A DNA stretch of 64,000 nt from JAHRVQ01 sp051278195 (GTDB lineage: Bacteria > Pseudomonadota > Gammaproteobacteria > Pseudomonadales > Azotimanducaceae), in NCBI GenBank assembly GCA_051278195.1, contig JBNMQM010000018.1, positions 1-64,000 of the forward strand, written 5' to 3'. The notes under the pieces are model-generated. The model did no database searches. It saw only the letters and a list, made by a program, of their open reading frames with translations, and was not told where the DNA came from. Shown here in pieces: positions 1 through 8,053 of this stretch. The position numbers were made by a program, and so were the translations under genes. Position 1 is the stretch's first letter, and each line of letters opens with the position of its first letter.

Positions 1-2
1 AA

Positions 3-833
3 AAGTTGATCGACGATCAGTTGTTGGAAGACATCGAGACGCTTCTGTTAACCGCAGACGTCGGTGTCCAAGCGACTTCAGAAATAATTGGCGATCTGAC
101 TCGTTTGGTCGCGCGAAGAGAGTTGGCTAATTCAGGCGCGCTTTACGAGCATTTGCAGAAGCAGCTCACCAGTATGTTGCTTGAAGTCGAGGCGCCTCTC
201 GTGATTGAACAGAAGCATCAGCCTTTTGTGATCTTGATGGTCGGCGTCAATGGCGCTGGCAAGACGACGACGATCGGTAAGCTGGCAAAGCAGTTTCAGG
301 CCGACGGTAAATCAGTGCTGCTTGCGGCGGGAGACACCTATCGAGCCGCCGCAGTCGAGCAGCTTAAAGTCTGGGGCGAACGAAATGATGTTCCTGTCAT
401 TGCTCAGGGCACGGGCGCCGATAGTGCTTCTGTCATTTACGATGCTTTGGAAGCTGCCAAATCTAGAAAGGTGGATGTGCTAATCGCTGATACAGCGGGG
501 CGATTACAGTCTAAGAAAAACTTAATGGACGAACTGACAAAGATAAAGCGCGTACTGGGCAAACTCGACGAGTCAGCACCTCATGAGGTGATGTTGGTGC
601 TGGATGCCACGACCGGACAGAATGCCATTTCTCAGGCGACACAATTTCGAGCTGCGGTTGATGTGTCAGGTATTACATTGTCGAAACTAGACGGGACCGC
701 AAAAGGCGGTGTCATTTTTGCCATTGCTCGGCAGCTGCAACTGCCGATCCGTTATATTGGCGTTGGTGAAAAAGTGGACGATCTGCGGGAATTTCGAGCG
801 GAAGAATTCGTCCAGGCGTTGTTCGAACCATAG
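3..833 (+). CDS. ftsY: Signal recognition particle receptor FtsY (5'-truncated by window edge)
   Basis: The SRP receptor GTPase docks SRP-ribosome complexes at the SecYEG translocon on the inner membrane. The reading frame is already open at the first base, so the TTG at position 6 is an internal Leu codon and the acidic A domain and part of the N domain lie outside the window. Visible are the end of the N domain, the P-loop GVNGAGKTT (about residues 80-88 of the fragment), the DTYRAAAVEQL insert-box motif, DTAGR (G3) and SKLDG (G4), ending in the FtsY-type RYIGVGEKVDDLREF. It is followed without a gap by ftsE: the TAG stop shares one base with the ftsE GTG. The ftsYEX order is the classical gammaproteobacterial cell-division operon. 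Identification is certain; only the length is unknown. Confidence 0.97.
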   Translation, partial: KLIDDQLLEDIETLLLTADVGVQATSEIIGDLTRLVARRELANSGALYEHLQKQLTSMLLEVEAPLVIEQKHQPFVILMVGVNGAGKTTTIGKLAKQFQADGKSVLLAAGDTYRAAAVEQLKVWGERNDVPVIAQGTGADSASVIYDALEAAKSRKVDVLIADTAGRLQSKKNLMDELTKIKRVLGKLDESAPHEVMLVLDATTGQNAISQATQFRAAVDVSGITLSKLDGTAKGGVIFAIARQLQLPIRYIGVGEKVDDLREFRAEEFVQALFEP

Positions 834-1489
834 TGTCTATTCGCTTTGATCAAGTGAGTAAACGCTACGAGGGTGGCCGAGAGGCGCTCTCCAGGGTCAG
901 TTTCGAGCTGGCGGATGACGAAATGGCATTCCTCACAGGTCACTCGGGTGCTGGAAAAAGCACCTTGATGAAACTGATCATTATGATGGAGCGACCCAGT
1001 CAGGGTCAGGTCTTCCTGCAAAATCAAAATTTGAACCGGCTATCTAAACGACACATCCCGCAAGTTCGTCGTAATGTCGGCGTGGTCTTCCAAAACCACC
1101 AGCTACTATTTGATCGCACCGTTTTCGACAATGTGGCACTACCATTGACGGTCGCTGGTTATCAACCAAGAGAGATTGGCCGTCGCGTGAGAGCAGCCTT
1201 GTCCAAGGTTGGGCTTGCAGACAAAGAAACCCGTCTTCCTGTCGCGCTATCAGGTGGAGAACAACAACGCGTGGGCATCGCCAGAGCGGTCGTGAACAAG
1301 CCGCCGGTGCTATTGGCCGATGAACCTACCGGCAACCTCGACCCTGATCTGTCGGCAGAAATTATGAATTTGTTTCAACAATTCAATCAGGTCGGCGTCA
1401 CCGTTTTAGTTGCGACTCATGATCTCGAGCTGGTCCGTCGCATGGGGTTGCGCCAGTTAACTCTGGCCAACGGGCAGCTGACGGGCTGA
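833..1489 (+). CDS. ftsE: Cell division ATP-binding protein FtsE
   Basis: This is the ATPase of the FtsEX complex, which at the division septum activates periplasmic murein hydrolases through EnvC-type partners. At 218 residues it has the family length. Walker A GHSGAGKST is at residues 36-44, the Q-loop Gln near 87, the ABC signature LSGGEQQR at 139-146 and Walker B VLLADEP at 159-165. The GTG start shares one base with the ftsY stop, and the TGA stop overlaps the ftsX ATG, so translational coupling along ftsY-ftsE-ftsX is likely. Nothing odd was seen. Confidence 0.97.
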   Translation: MSIRFDQVSKRYEGGREALSRVSFELADDEMAFLTGHSGAGKSTLMKLIIMMERPSQGQVFLQNQNLNRLSKRHIPQVRRNVGVVFQNHQLLFDRTVFDNVALPLTVAGYQPREIGRRVRAALSKVGLADKETRLPVALSGGEQQRVGIARAVVNKPPVLLADEPTGNLDPDLSAEIMNLFQQFNQVGVTVLVATHDLELVRRMGLRQLTLANGQLTG

Positions 1490-2445
1490 TGGTTAAACAG
1501 CAAACTAAGGGCGCGAGTACACATTCACTTGGCATGACCGACAAGGTTCGGTCTGTCGGCGCTCACCATCGTGAGACTTGCGTTAAGACCCTGCGTGACT
1601 TGTTGGCCAGTTGGGCAACAAGCCTGATGACCTGGATGGTAATTGGCATTGCGTTGGCGCTGCCAGCAATTCTCTATTTGCTTTTGTCTAATGCCACCAG
1701 TCTCGGCGGTGGTTTCGATGGTTCTGCACGCATAAACCTCTATCTGGAAAGCGGGTCCGAAGCGCAAGCTCTATTGGCTGAAATCCGTGCGCTCAGCGAA
1801 ATTGAAACGGCAAAATACATCAGCGCCGACGAAGCACTGAAGAGCTTTGAGGCGGAGACTGGCTTTGGCAATATCCTGTTGAGCCTGCCGCGCAATCCGT
1901 TGCCCGATGTCATCGAAGCCAAGCCTTTCGAACTGTCACCTTTAGCGTTGCGCTTGCTAACGACGAAGCTATCAGATTTCCAAGGCGTAGAACGAGTAGC
2001 CATTGACCTTGAGTGGATAGAAAGACTATTTGCATTACTCGCACTCGGCGAACGATTCGTGACGACGTTGGGGTTGTTTCTCTCTCTGGGCGTGGTGCTG
2101 GCTATTGGCAATACGATTCGTCTTGCCATTGAAAACCGGCGAGCAGAGATTGAGATCATCAAGCTCGTGGGTGCAACAGATGCTTTCGTGCGGCGACCGT
2201 TTTTGTATCTTGGGTTTTGGTATGGTTTTGGCGGCGCGTTGGTTGCCTGGCTCATGGTGCAGGCCAGTTTGATTGTGTTAAGCGGTCCCATTGAGCAGTT
2301 GCTGGACTCCTATCAGAACCAGTTTTTACTGGAGGGTCTCGACCTTATCACGACATTAACGCTTTTTGGCGTCGGCATTGGTCTTGGTGTGGTTGGTGCA
2401 GCCGTTGCCGTTGGTAGGCACTTACATACAATAGAGCCCAATTAA
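1489..2445 (+). CDS. ftsX: Cell division permease-like protein FtsX
   Basis: This is the integral-membrane partner of FtsE. The 318 residues comprise a long cytoplasmic N-terminal tail, a first membrane segment near residues 45-65 (MTWMVIGIALALPAILYLLL), a periplasmic loop of about 110 residues that would contact murein-hydrolase activators, and three C-terminal membrane segments. The sequence ENRRAEIEIIKLVGATDAFVRRPF between membrane segments is the typical coupling region. It overlaps ftsE by one base and is the last gene of the operon; 130 bp separate it from rpoH. Confidence 0.95.
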   Translation: MVKQQTKGASTHSLGMTDKVRSVGAHHRETCVKTLRDLLASWATSLMTWMVIGIALALPAILYLLLSNATSLGGGFDGSARINLYLESGSEAQALLAEIRALSEIETAKYISADEALKSFEAETGFGNILLSLPRNPLPDVIEAKPFELSPLALRLLTTKLSDFQGVERVAIDLEWIERLFALLALGERFVTTLGLFLSLGVVLAIGNTIRLAIENRRAEIEIIKLVGATDAFVRRPFLYLGFWYGFGGALVAWLMVQASLIVLSGPIEQLLDSYQNQFLLEGLDLITTLTLFGVGIGLGVVGAAVAVGRHLHTIEPN

Positions 2446-2511
2446 AATAATGGGTCGATTCGTTTTTTATAATGATGGTCTGAAATGCTGCATGGGCGTA
2501 CAACCAATTGG

Positions 2512-2522
2512 AGGTCAGACCT
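2512..2522. repeat. Short inverted repeat at the rpoH promoter
   Basis: AGGTC-A-GACCT is a perfect 5-bp inverted repeat with a single-base centre. It abuts the proposed -35 box of rpoH, and a related ggtctga lies at 2477-2483. It could be an operator, but no known regulator is recognised and a chance occurrence is possible. Confidence 0.25.
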
Positions 2523-2549
2523 GATATTGACTAAACTTGGTGATAGAAT
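2521..2549 (+). promoter_or_regulatory. Probable sigma-70 promoter of rpoH
   Basis: CTGATA at 2521-2526 (4 of 6 matches to TTGACA) is followed after 17 bp by TAGAAT at 2544-2549 (5 of 6 matches to TATAAT). A transcript would start near 2556, about 20 bases before the rpoH ATG. A better-looking TTGACT at 2527-2532 is too close to the -10 box to serve it. Confidence 0.4.
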
Positions 2550-2575
2550 CCGCTTCCCGCGAATAAGAGTCGTTT

Positions 2576-3424
2576 ATGAGTACTAATATTCTGCCGGTAA
2601 ATGTGCTTTCTCCTGGTGCGAACCTCGAGGCGTACATCCAATCCGTCAACAGCATACCGATGCTCAGTAAGGATGAAGAATCCGAGCTGGCCAACCGCCT
2701 CTTCCACGATGAAGACCTTGATGCTGCCCGCCAGTTGGTGCTCGGTCATCTACGTTTTGTTGTCTACGTGGCGCGCTCTTATTCGGGCTATGGCCTGTCT
2801 CAAGCCGATCTAATCCAGGAGGGTAACGTTGGTTTGATGAAGGCGGTAAAACGCTTTAACCCGGAATATGGTGTCCGGCTTGTGTCTTTTGCCGTTCACT
2901 GGATAAAGGCTGAAATGCACGAGTTCATCCTCAAAAATTGGCGGATCGTTAAAGTGGCGACCACTAAAGCGCAGCGAAAGTTGTTCTTCAACCTGCGAAG
3001 CTCAAAGCAGCGACTTGGTTGGATGAACGAAGAAGAGGTTAAGCACATCGCTGGAGAGCTAGGTGTTGAGCCGGCGCAAGTTCGGCAAATGGAAGGTAGG
3101 TTGTCATCTAGAGATGAAACTTTTGATGCCGGTCCGGACGATGATGAATTTGCGGTGCGGCCGGCACAGTATGTGACCCGCGACAACGACAACCCTGCAG
3201 ATATTGTCGAATCGAATATCAATAGTGAGCGGGAACAAGCTCAGCTCCACGAAGCTTTTCGCAGTCTAGATCAGCGTGCTCAGGAAATTGTTAGGCGTCG
3301 TTGGTTGCTAGATGAAAAGTCGACCTTACATGAATTGGCGGCCGAATTTAGCATCTCTGCGGAGCGAGTCCGGCAGCTAGAACAGAACGCTTTGAAAAAA
3401 CTGCGCAAGCAAATCGCCGCCTAA
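2576..3424 (+). CDS. rpoH: RNA polymerase heat-shock sigma factor RpoH (sigma-32)
   Basis: This is the alternative sigma factor directing transcription of chaperone and protease genes after heat stress. At 282 residues it has the normal length. Region 2 carries the DLIQEGNVGLMKAVKRF core-binding motif, and the RpoH-specific box QRKLFFNLR, which separates RpoH from RpoD and RpoS, follows near residue 135. Region 4 ends with a helix-turn-helix (SISAERVRQLEQNALKKLR). The gene lies downstream of ftsYEX, as in many gammaproteobacteria, but appears to have its own promoter. Post-transcriptional control by leader structure is known for the family and is not testable by eye here. Confidence 0.97.
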   Translation: MSTNILPVNVLSPGANLEAYIQSVNSIPMLSKDEESELANRLFHDEDLDAARQLVLGHLRFVVYVARSYSGYGLSQADLIQEGNVGLMKAVKRFNPEYGVRLVSFAVHWIKAEMHEFILKNWRIVKVATTKAQRKLFFNLRSSKQRLGWMNEEEVKHIAGELGVEPAQVRQMEGRLSSRDETFDAGPDDDEFAVRPAQYVTRDNDNPADIVESNINSEREQAQLHEAFRSLDQRAQEIVRRRWLLDEKSTLHELAAEFSISAERVRQLEQNALKKLRKQIAA

Positions 3425-3427
3425 ATC

Positions 3428-3811
3428 ATGATCAAATTCCTGCTCGTATTCGCATCCCTTTCTGGATTTTTTGCGGTTGCGCTTGGCGCTTTTGGCGCGC
3501 ACGGCCTCCGCGGCAAGCTGAGTGCAAGCCTAATGTCGGCGTTCGATACAGCGGTGCAATATCAAGCAATACATACCCTTGCGATACTCGCGGCTTGTGT
3601 TCTAAGTCTGCATTTTGGCAGAGGTGTTTGGTTTCAATATGCGGGTATCGGATTCTCTATCGGCATTGTTCTATTTAGCGGCAGCCTTTACGGTCTCGCC
3701 ATGACCAGCGCCCGATGGTTAGGTCCGGTTACGCCTTTGGGTGGATTGTTTTTGCTCGTCGGCTGGGTGTTGATGTTGGTTGCTACCGTTAAACACGTAC
3801 CGGGAAACTAG
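3428..3811 (+). CDS. DUF423 family small membrane protein
   Basis: This 127-residue protein has about four hydrophobic segments and belongs to the DUF423 (YgdD-type) family. The start shows the typical pattern of an N-terminal membrane helix followed by GAFGAHGL, near residues 20-28. The molecular function of the family is not established. The ATG lies 3 bases after the rpoH stop and the stop lies 3 bases before trmB, so the three genes probably share a transcript. Confidence 0.88.
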   Translation: MIKFLLVFASLSGFFAVALGAFGAHGLRGKLSASLMSAFDTAVQYQAIHTLAILAACVLSLHFGRGVWFQYAGIGFSIGIVLFSGSLYGLAMTSARWLGPVTPLGGLFLLVGWVLMLVATVKHVPGN

Positions 3812-3814
3812 ACT

Positions 3815-4465
3815 GTGACCGACGCAGAGCGACGGCCGATACGCAGTTTTGTGATCCGTGAAGGCCGTATGACGCCGGGCCAAAAGCGTGCGCTTGAGGA
3901 AGCTTGGCCTCAATATGGTCTTGAAGTGTCAGATGGAAATCTGAATTTCGGTCAGGTGTTTGCATCCCCGAGGCCTGTCGTTTTGGAAATCGGATTCGGT
4001 ATGGGGGATTCGCTGTTTGAGATGGCGGTAGGGAACCCCCACATCAACTATATCGGTGTCGAAGTCCATCGTCCTGGCGTCGGTCACCTACTTAGTCTTG
4101 CCGATGATGCCAAGTTGGAAAACATAAAGGTGTTCGCCGAGGACAGCATTGACGTCCTCACTCAATGTATTCCGGAAAAAAGCCTAGATGGGATTCAGAT
4201 TTTTTTCCCTGATCCCTGGCACAAGAAGAAACATCACAAGCGGCGCCTGATTAGTGAGGCGTTTGCCGTACTTTTAGAAAGTCGATTGAAGCGTGGTGGT
4301 GTTCTGCATATCGCCACAGACTGGATGCACTATGCAGAGTCGATTGAAGAAACACTTTCGTCCTGGACCTCGACAGTTGTGCCTGACCGGGCTCAGACAA
4401 AATATGAACGCCGCGGGCTGAAGCTAGATCACGAAGTATTTGATCTGGCATATGTTGCTCGTTAG
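3815..4465 (+). CDS. trmB: tRNA (guanine-N7-)-methyltransferase TrmB
   Basis: The enzyme forms 7-methylguanosine at position 46 in the variable loop of tRNAs, using S-adenosylmethionine. The 216 residues start at GTG. Key motifs are the SAM-binding VLEIGFGMGDSL (near residues 52-63), the acidic GVEVHRPGVG, and FFPDPWHKKKHHKRRL, the TrmB signature with the catalytic Asp. It follows the DUF423 gene by 3 bases and its last four bases overlap the convergent hemW gene. Confidence 0.96.
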   Translation: MTDAERRPIRSFVIREGRMTPGQKRALEEAWPQYGLEVSDGNLNFGQVFASPRPVVLEIGFGMGDSLFEMAVGNPHINYIGVEVHRPGVGHLLSLADDAKLENIKVFAEDSIDVLTQCIPEKSLDGIQIFFPDPWHKKKHHKRRLISEAFAVLLESRLKRGGVLHIATDWMHYAESIEETLSSWTSTVVPDRAQTKYERRGLKLDHEVFDLAYVAR

Positions 4466-5592
4466 GCAAACATAAGCATTTCATTAAGGTATTGCAGGCC
4501 CCGTTTGTTTGGCCTAATTTGGTCGCCTGCAGTTTCTAGCATGTTTTGTTTGGCTACCTGATCCAAAAACTCGTTCAATCTAGCCTCGGGTAGATGGGTT
4601 CGATTGCTAAAAACCTTTCTGGAAAACCCTGAGCTCAGGCGAAGGGAATTCATCAAAAACTCGAGCAACATATCTTCTTGGCTGATGGCTTTCCGGGTAC
4701 TCTTTTGTGTAGCGATGTAGTCCGCGGGTAGCCGAGTCTTGGCTGTTCTGATGATCGTATCTGCTGTCGAAATCTTGCCGTGGGCGCCGGCACCAATGCC
4801 AAGATAGTCACCAAACAACCAATAATTAAGATTGTGTCGAGCTTGTTTGCCAGGCTTTGCGAAGGCAGAAATTTCGTAGCGCGAATAGCCTGCAGCTTCT
4901 AAAAGTGCGAGGCCGCTTTCATAGATTTCCCATAGCGTGTCATCGTCTGGTAGTTTTGGTGGTCGTTTATAGAAAACAGTGTTGGGCTCAATAGTGAGCT
5001 GGTACCAGGAGATGTGTTCTGGCGCGAGCTGGATGGCGATTCTAAGATCATCGAGAGCGTTTTCAGGTTTCTGATCTGGCAGCCCATGCATCAAATCGAG
5101 GTTGATGTTAGTAAACCCTACGTCTCTTGCTGCTTGATACGCCTCAGTGACCTCGTTTGCCGTGTGGATTCTGCCCAGGATTGATAAGTGGCGCCCAGAA
5201 AAGCTCTGCACTCCGATGCTCAAGCGATCTATGCCGGCGGCTTTGTAGCCAGCAAACTTTTCGTAATCGGTGGTGCCTGGGTTGGCTTCTAGTGTTACTT
5301 CAATATCTGGTGCCAGGTTGAGTCGCTCGTTGAGCACGCCCATTAAGTGACGAATCGCACTAGGTGAAATCAAGCTTGGCGTACCACCGCCCATAAAAAT
5401 CGATTCGATAGGCCGCCTGCTTAGTTCAAAGTCGTGGGCCAACTCTTTATCTAAGTCGTTCAGCAGTGCTTCGATGTATGCCGTTTCTGGTATGTCGCCG
5501 TTTGCCTCGTGGGAATTGAAGTCGCAATAGGGGCACTTCCGCACACACCAGGGAAAATGGATGTAGAGAGATAGAGGAATGTCAGCTGGCAT
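4462..5592 (-). CDS. hemW: Radical SAM heme chaperone HemW
   Basis: HemW is a 4Fe-4S radical SAM protein that binds heme and delivers it to apoproteins. From the chosen start, the motif CVRKCPYCDF places cluster cysteines at residues 16, 20 and 23 followed by Phe25, the CxxxCxxCxF pattern of HemW rather than of the oxidase HemN. GGGTPSL and the family C-terminal domain follow. An upstream ATG at 5607 would give MFGCS plus the same protein, but family members begin close to PLSLYIH, so the ATG at 5592 (376 residues) is preferred. It overlaps the end of rdgB by 11 bases, suggesting coupling. Confidence 0.93.
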   Translation of the reverse strand: MPADIPLSLYIHFPWCVRKCPYCDFNSHEANGDIPETAYIEALLNDLDKELAHDFELSRRPIESIFMGGGTPSLISPSAIRHLMGVLNERLNLAPDIEVTLEANPGTTDYEKFAGYKAAGIDRLSIGVQSFSGRHLSILGRIHTANEVTEAYQAARDVGFTNINLDLMHGLPDQKPENALDDLRIAIQLAPEHISWYQLTIEPNTVFYKRPPKLPDDDTLWEIYESGLALLEAAGYSRYEISAFAKPGKQARHNLNYWLFGDYLGIGAGAHGKISTADTIIRTAKTRLPADYIATQKSTRKAISQEDMLLEFLMNSLRLSSGFSRKVFSNRTHLPEARLNEFLDQVAKQNMLETAGDQIRPNKRGLQYLNEMLMFA

Positions 5593-6163
5593 TGAACAGC
5601 CGAACAAACTCGAGTAGCGCTTGGCCGCGATGACTGAATTGACGTTTGTGTTCTACGCTCAGTTTCGCGACCGTTTTGCCTAGTTCTGGCACGAAAAACA
5701 ATGGGTCATAACCAAAACCACCATCCCCGTCCAGCTTGTTGATGATCTGCCCTTCCCATGTGCCCGCTGCGACAATAGGCATTGGGTCTAGCGCGTGTCG
5801 CAAATAGACGATGACACAGCGGAAACGAGCGGATCGATTTACAACCCCCTCCATGACGCTAAGCAATTTTGTATTGTTGTCTGCATCTCGGGCATCTGGT
5901 CCTGCAAAACGCGAAGAGTAGATACCGGGTTTGCCATTTAGGAAATCTACTTCTAAACCCGAGTCGTCTGCAATGGCAGGTAAACCTGCTACTTGGGAGG
6001 AGTGCCGCGCCTTTATGATTGCATTCTCTATAAACGTGGTACCGGTTTCAGGGGGGCTTTCAATTTTAAAGTCGGCGGCGGTAAGTAACTCAAAATCTGC
6101 CGGCAAACAGGCGCGCATTTCTTGCACCTTATTGGTGTTGTTGGAAGCGAGGATGATTTTCAT
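5582..6163 (-). CDS. rdgB: XTP/dITP pyrophosphatase RdgB (HAM1 family)
   Basis: This house-cleaning enzyme hydrolyses dITP, ITP and XTP to monophosphates and so keeps deaminated purines out of nucleic acids. The 193 residues are full length. Motifs seen are ILASNNTNKVQEM at the N terminus (substrate loop), ADDSGLEVD with the catalytic Asp near residue 68, and GGFGYDPLFFVPE followed by KLSVEHKRQFSHRG. The start ATG overlaps the stop of the DUF4426 gene by one base, and the stop overlaps the start of hemW. The rdgB-hemW pair is widely conserved in gammaproteobacteria. Confidence 0.96.
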   Translation of the reverse strand: MKIILASNNTNKVQEMRACLPADFELLTAADFKIESPPETGTTFIENAIIKARHSSQVAGLPAIADDSGLEVDFLNGKPGIYSSRFAGPDARDADNNTKLLSVMEGVVNRSARFRCVIVYLRHALDPMPIVAAGTWEGQIINKLDGDGGFGYDPLFFVPELGKTVAKLSVEHKRQFSHRGQALLEFVRLFNAS

Positions 6164-6585
6164 TAGTACTGCCGCATAAATTTCAATTCGAGCGCTTCGC
6201 TTTGGCCATTAGGTGTAATCTGGATGGTGAATCGCAAAGTGTCTCTTTCGTCGATCAGTTGATTTGATAGGTAGTAAATAGCGTTCTTTTCTGTGACCTC
6301 ATCAAAGCTCATGGTGAAGAGCTGGCTAAGCAAATTGGTATTAGTGCCAATCACTTTTGCATTGCTGGGTTCGCCCTCTTTCAGCACCGAGATGTTGGTG
6401 ACGATGCGAAGCTTGGAGCGGACAATGTTGTGCGCTTTGGCGACCTCTTGCGGAATTAGCAAGCTGTTAAAAGTAGTGTAGTGGATCTCATAGCCACGCC
6501 ATTGCACCATTTCTGCGGATAGCGGTGTCAATGGCATCACAATGCCAAGAAGAAACCATAAGAACAATAACGCTCGACGGTGCAT
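6163..6585 (-). CDS. DUF4426 periplasmic protein
   Basis: This 140-residue protein has a signal peptide (hydrophobic residues 5-22, cleavage likely after PLSAE or PLSA) and then the DUF4426 domain (YEIHYTTFNSLLIPQEVAKAH). Genes of this family sit beside rdgB and yggT in Pseudomonas relatives, where the function is unknown. The protein is predicted to be periplasmic. It has no cysteines or recognisable catalytic motif. It is part of the minus-strand operon yggS-proC-yggT-DUF4426-rdgB-hemW. Confidence 0.82.
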   Translation of the reverse strand: MHRRALLFLWFLLGIVMPLTPLSAEMVQWRGYEIHYTTFNSLLIPQEVAKAHNIVRSKLRIVTNISVLKEGEPSNAKVIGTNTNLLSQLFTMSFDEVTEKNAIYYLSNQLIDERDTLRFTIQITPNGQSEALELKFMRQY

Positions 6586-6590
6586 GAGAC

Positions 6591-7187
6591 TTACAACAAC
6601 CCCAGTATCAGCCCACGGGGAATCTGCAGCAGCTGCGCCAGTGGTGTGATGACCAGAATTTCGTCAAAAATATTAATAAACACAAAAACCAGAATGATTG
6701 AAAAGTCCATGCCGCCCATGGGGGGTAGCAGTTTTCTGGCTGGTGCGCAGATAGGCTCGATGATTTGATAAACCAGAGAAAGTGCTGGGTGACTGGACTG
6801 CGGCGCGATCCAGCTACTAATGACCATGATAATCAGGGCGAAGAAATAAATGCTGAACACAATCGAAAGTAGCCCCAACGGAACCCATAAGAGATAAATG
6901 GGCATGAAAACCGGCCCCCCCCAGAGCATCATTATTAGCATTACGCCGATGAGCTGTACGGCGAAAGCTGCAGCAAGTGTGGCGAAATCGATACCATACA
7001 CAGTCGGCAGTACGCGCCTAAGGGGGCGAATAGCGGGGTCGGTGAGTTTGACGATGGACTGGCAGATAGGGTTGTAATAGTCAGCGCGGGAAACCTGCAT
7101 CAGGAAGCGAACCATGATCAGAATCGTGTACAGGCCAAAAAAAGTCTGCACCAAATAGACGCCTGCGCTTGCTAAGTTTTGTGCCAT
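6591..7187 (-). CDS. yggT: YggT family membrane protein
   Basis: This 198-residue integral membrane protein contains two copies of the YGGT domain, with repeated membrane helices and the SDPAIRPLRR / EPICAPARKLLPP motifs at equivalent positions (near residues 47-60 and 140-152). The family is linked genetically to osmotic tolerance and, in other lineages, to division and photosystem maintenance; the biochemical role is unsettled. The gene follows proC by 71 bases, which may hold an extra promoter, and precedes DUF4426 by 5 bases. In Pseudomonas, metX-metW sit between these two genes and are missing here. Confidence 0.9.
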   Translation of the reverse strand: MAQNLASAGVYLVQTFFGLYTILIMVRFLMQVSRADYYNPICQSIVKLTDPAIRPLRRVLPTVYGIDFATLAAAFAVQLIGVMLIMMLWGGPVFMPIYLLWVPLGLLSIVFSIYFFALIIMVISSWIAPQSSHPALSLVYQIIEPICAPARKLLPPMGGMDFSIILVFVFINIFDEILVITPLAQLLQIPRGLILGLL

Positions 7188-7258
7188 GAAGAGTCCCTTT
7201 TAGAACATTGCCCGAAATAGTCGAGCGTTAGAATGCCGCTTACAAGATTATAGCGAAT

Positions 7259-8053
7259 TCAGCCGTCAGATAGTGCTTTCGATCGATCGGCTGCTGCTTT
7301 GAGTGCCTCAAAAATAGTTTCCTCAAAGCCGTTCGCTTCTAACACGCCAATGGCGGCAGCAGTGGTGCCACCAGGTGAGGTGACATTGTGCCGCAGTTCC
7401 GCAATAGGCGCTTCGGTTTGCATAGCCATTTTGATGGCTCCAAATGCAGTTTGTTCGACCAAAGTTTTTGCAACATCTGGCGCCAACCCGAGTCTGGTGG
7501 CCGCGACCTGCATGGACTCGAGCATGAAGAAAAAGTAGGCTGGACCGCTGCCGCTAACCGCAGTCACCGCATCCAACTCCGTCTCCACATCGAACCAGAG
7601 GATCTTACCCACAGTCGCGAGTATTGCCGCGCCTTGTGACTTTTGCCTATCGGAAACACTCGCGGTTGCGAACAGGCCAGTCATGCCAGCACCTACTAGC
7701 GCTGGAGTGTTGGGCATACAACGAATAATTGCGGCGTTCGGTCCTAGCCATTGGCTGAGATTATTGCAGGTAATGCCCGCGGCAACGCTGATAAACAACT
7801 TGCCCGCTGCGACGGGTTGAAGCGATTGGCAAATCTCACCGAGCATATTGGGTTTGACACACAGGACCACGATTTCAGCGCTCGTCACGGCTTCAAGATT
7901 GTTTGTTGTGGTGCGAATGCCGTCAGGCAGGGTTGTTAATTGCGCTTCAATTGGATCAGCGGCCCAGACTTCGCCGGCTGGCGCCCCGGCTAGATAGCCA
8001 CCCATTAAAGCTTTTGCAATGTTACCGGCGCCAATAAATGCAATTGTTGTCAT
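7259..8053 (-). CDS. proC: Pyrroline-5-carboxylate reductase
   Basis: ProC catalyses the last step of proline synthesis, reducing 1-pyrroline-5-carboxylate with NAD(P)H. The 264 residues are full length. The N-terminal Rossmann motif is IAFIGAGNIAKALMGG (residues 4-19). The C-terminal helical domain has VTAVSGSGPAYFF and the substrate motif NVTSPGGTTAAAI near residues 223-235. The first bases overlap the stop of yggS by 4 bp, the usual yggS-proC pairing. Confidence 0.97.
   Translation of the reverse strand: MTTIAFIGAGNIAKALMGGYLAGAPAGEVWAADPIEAQLTTLPDGIRTTTNNLEAVTSAEIVVLCVKPNMLGEICQSLQPVAAGKLFISVAAGITCNNLSQWLGPNAAIIRCMPNTPALVGAGMTGLFATASVSDRQKSQGAAILATVGKILWFDVETELDAVTAVSGSGPAYFFFMLESMQVAATRLGLAPDVAKTLVEQTAFGAIKMAMQTEAPIAELRHNVTSPGGTTAAAIGVLEANGFEETIFEALKAAADRSKALSDG

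Noticed and set aside
2453..2523. 24-residue frame between ftsX and rpoH
   Set aside because: No ribosome site, mixed composition without a hydrophobic or charged pattern, and it overlaps the rpoH promoter region.
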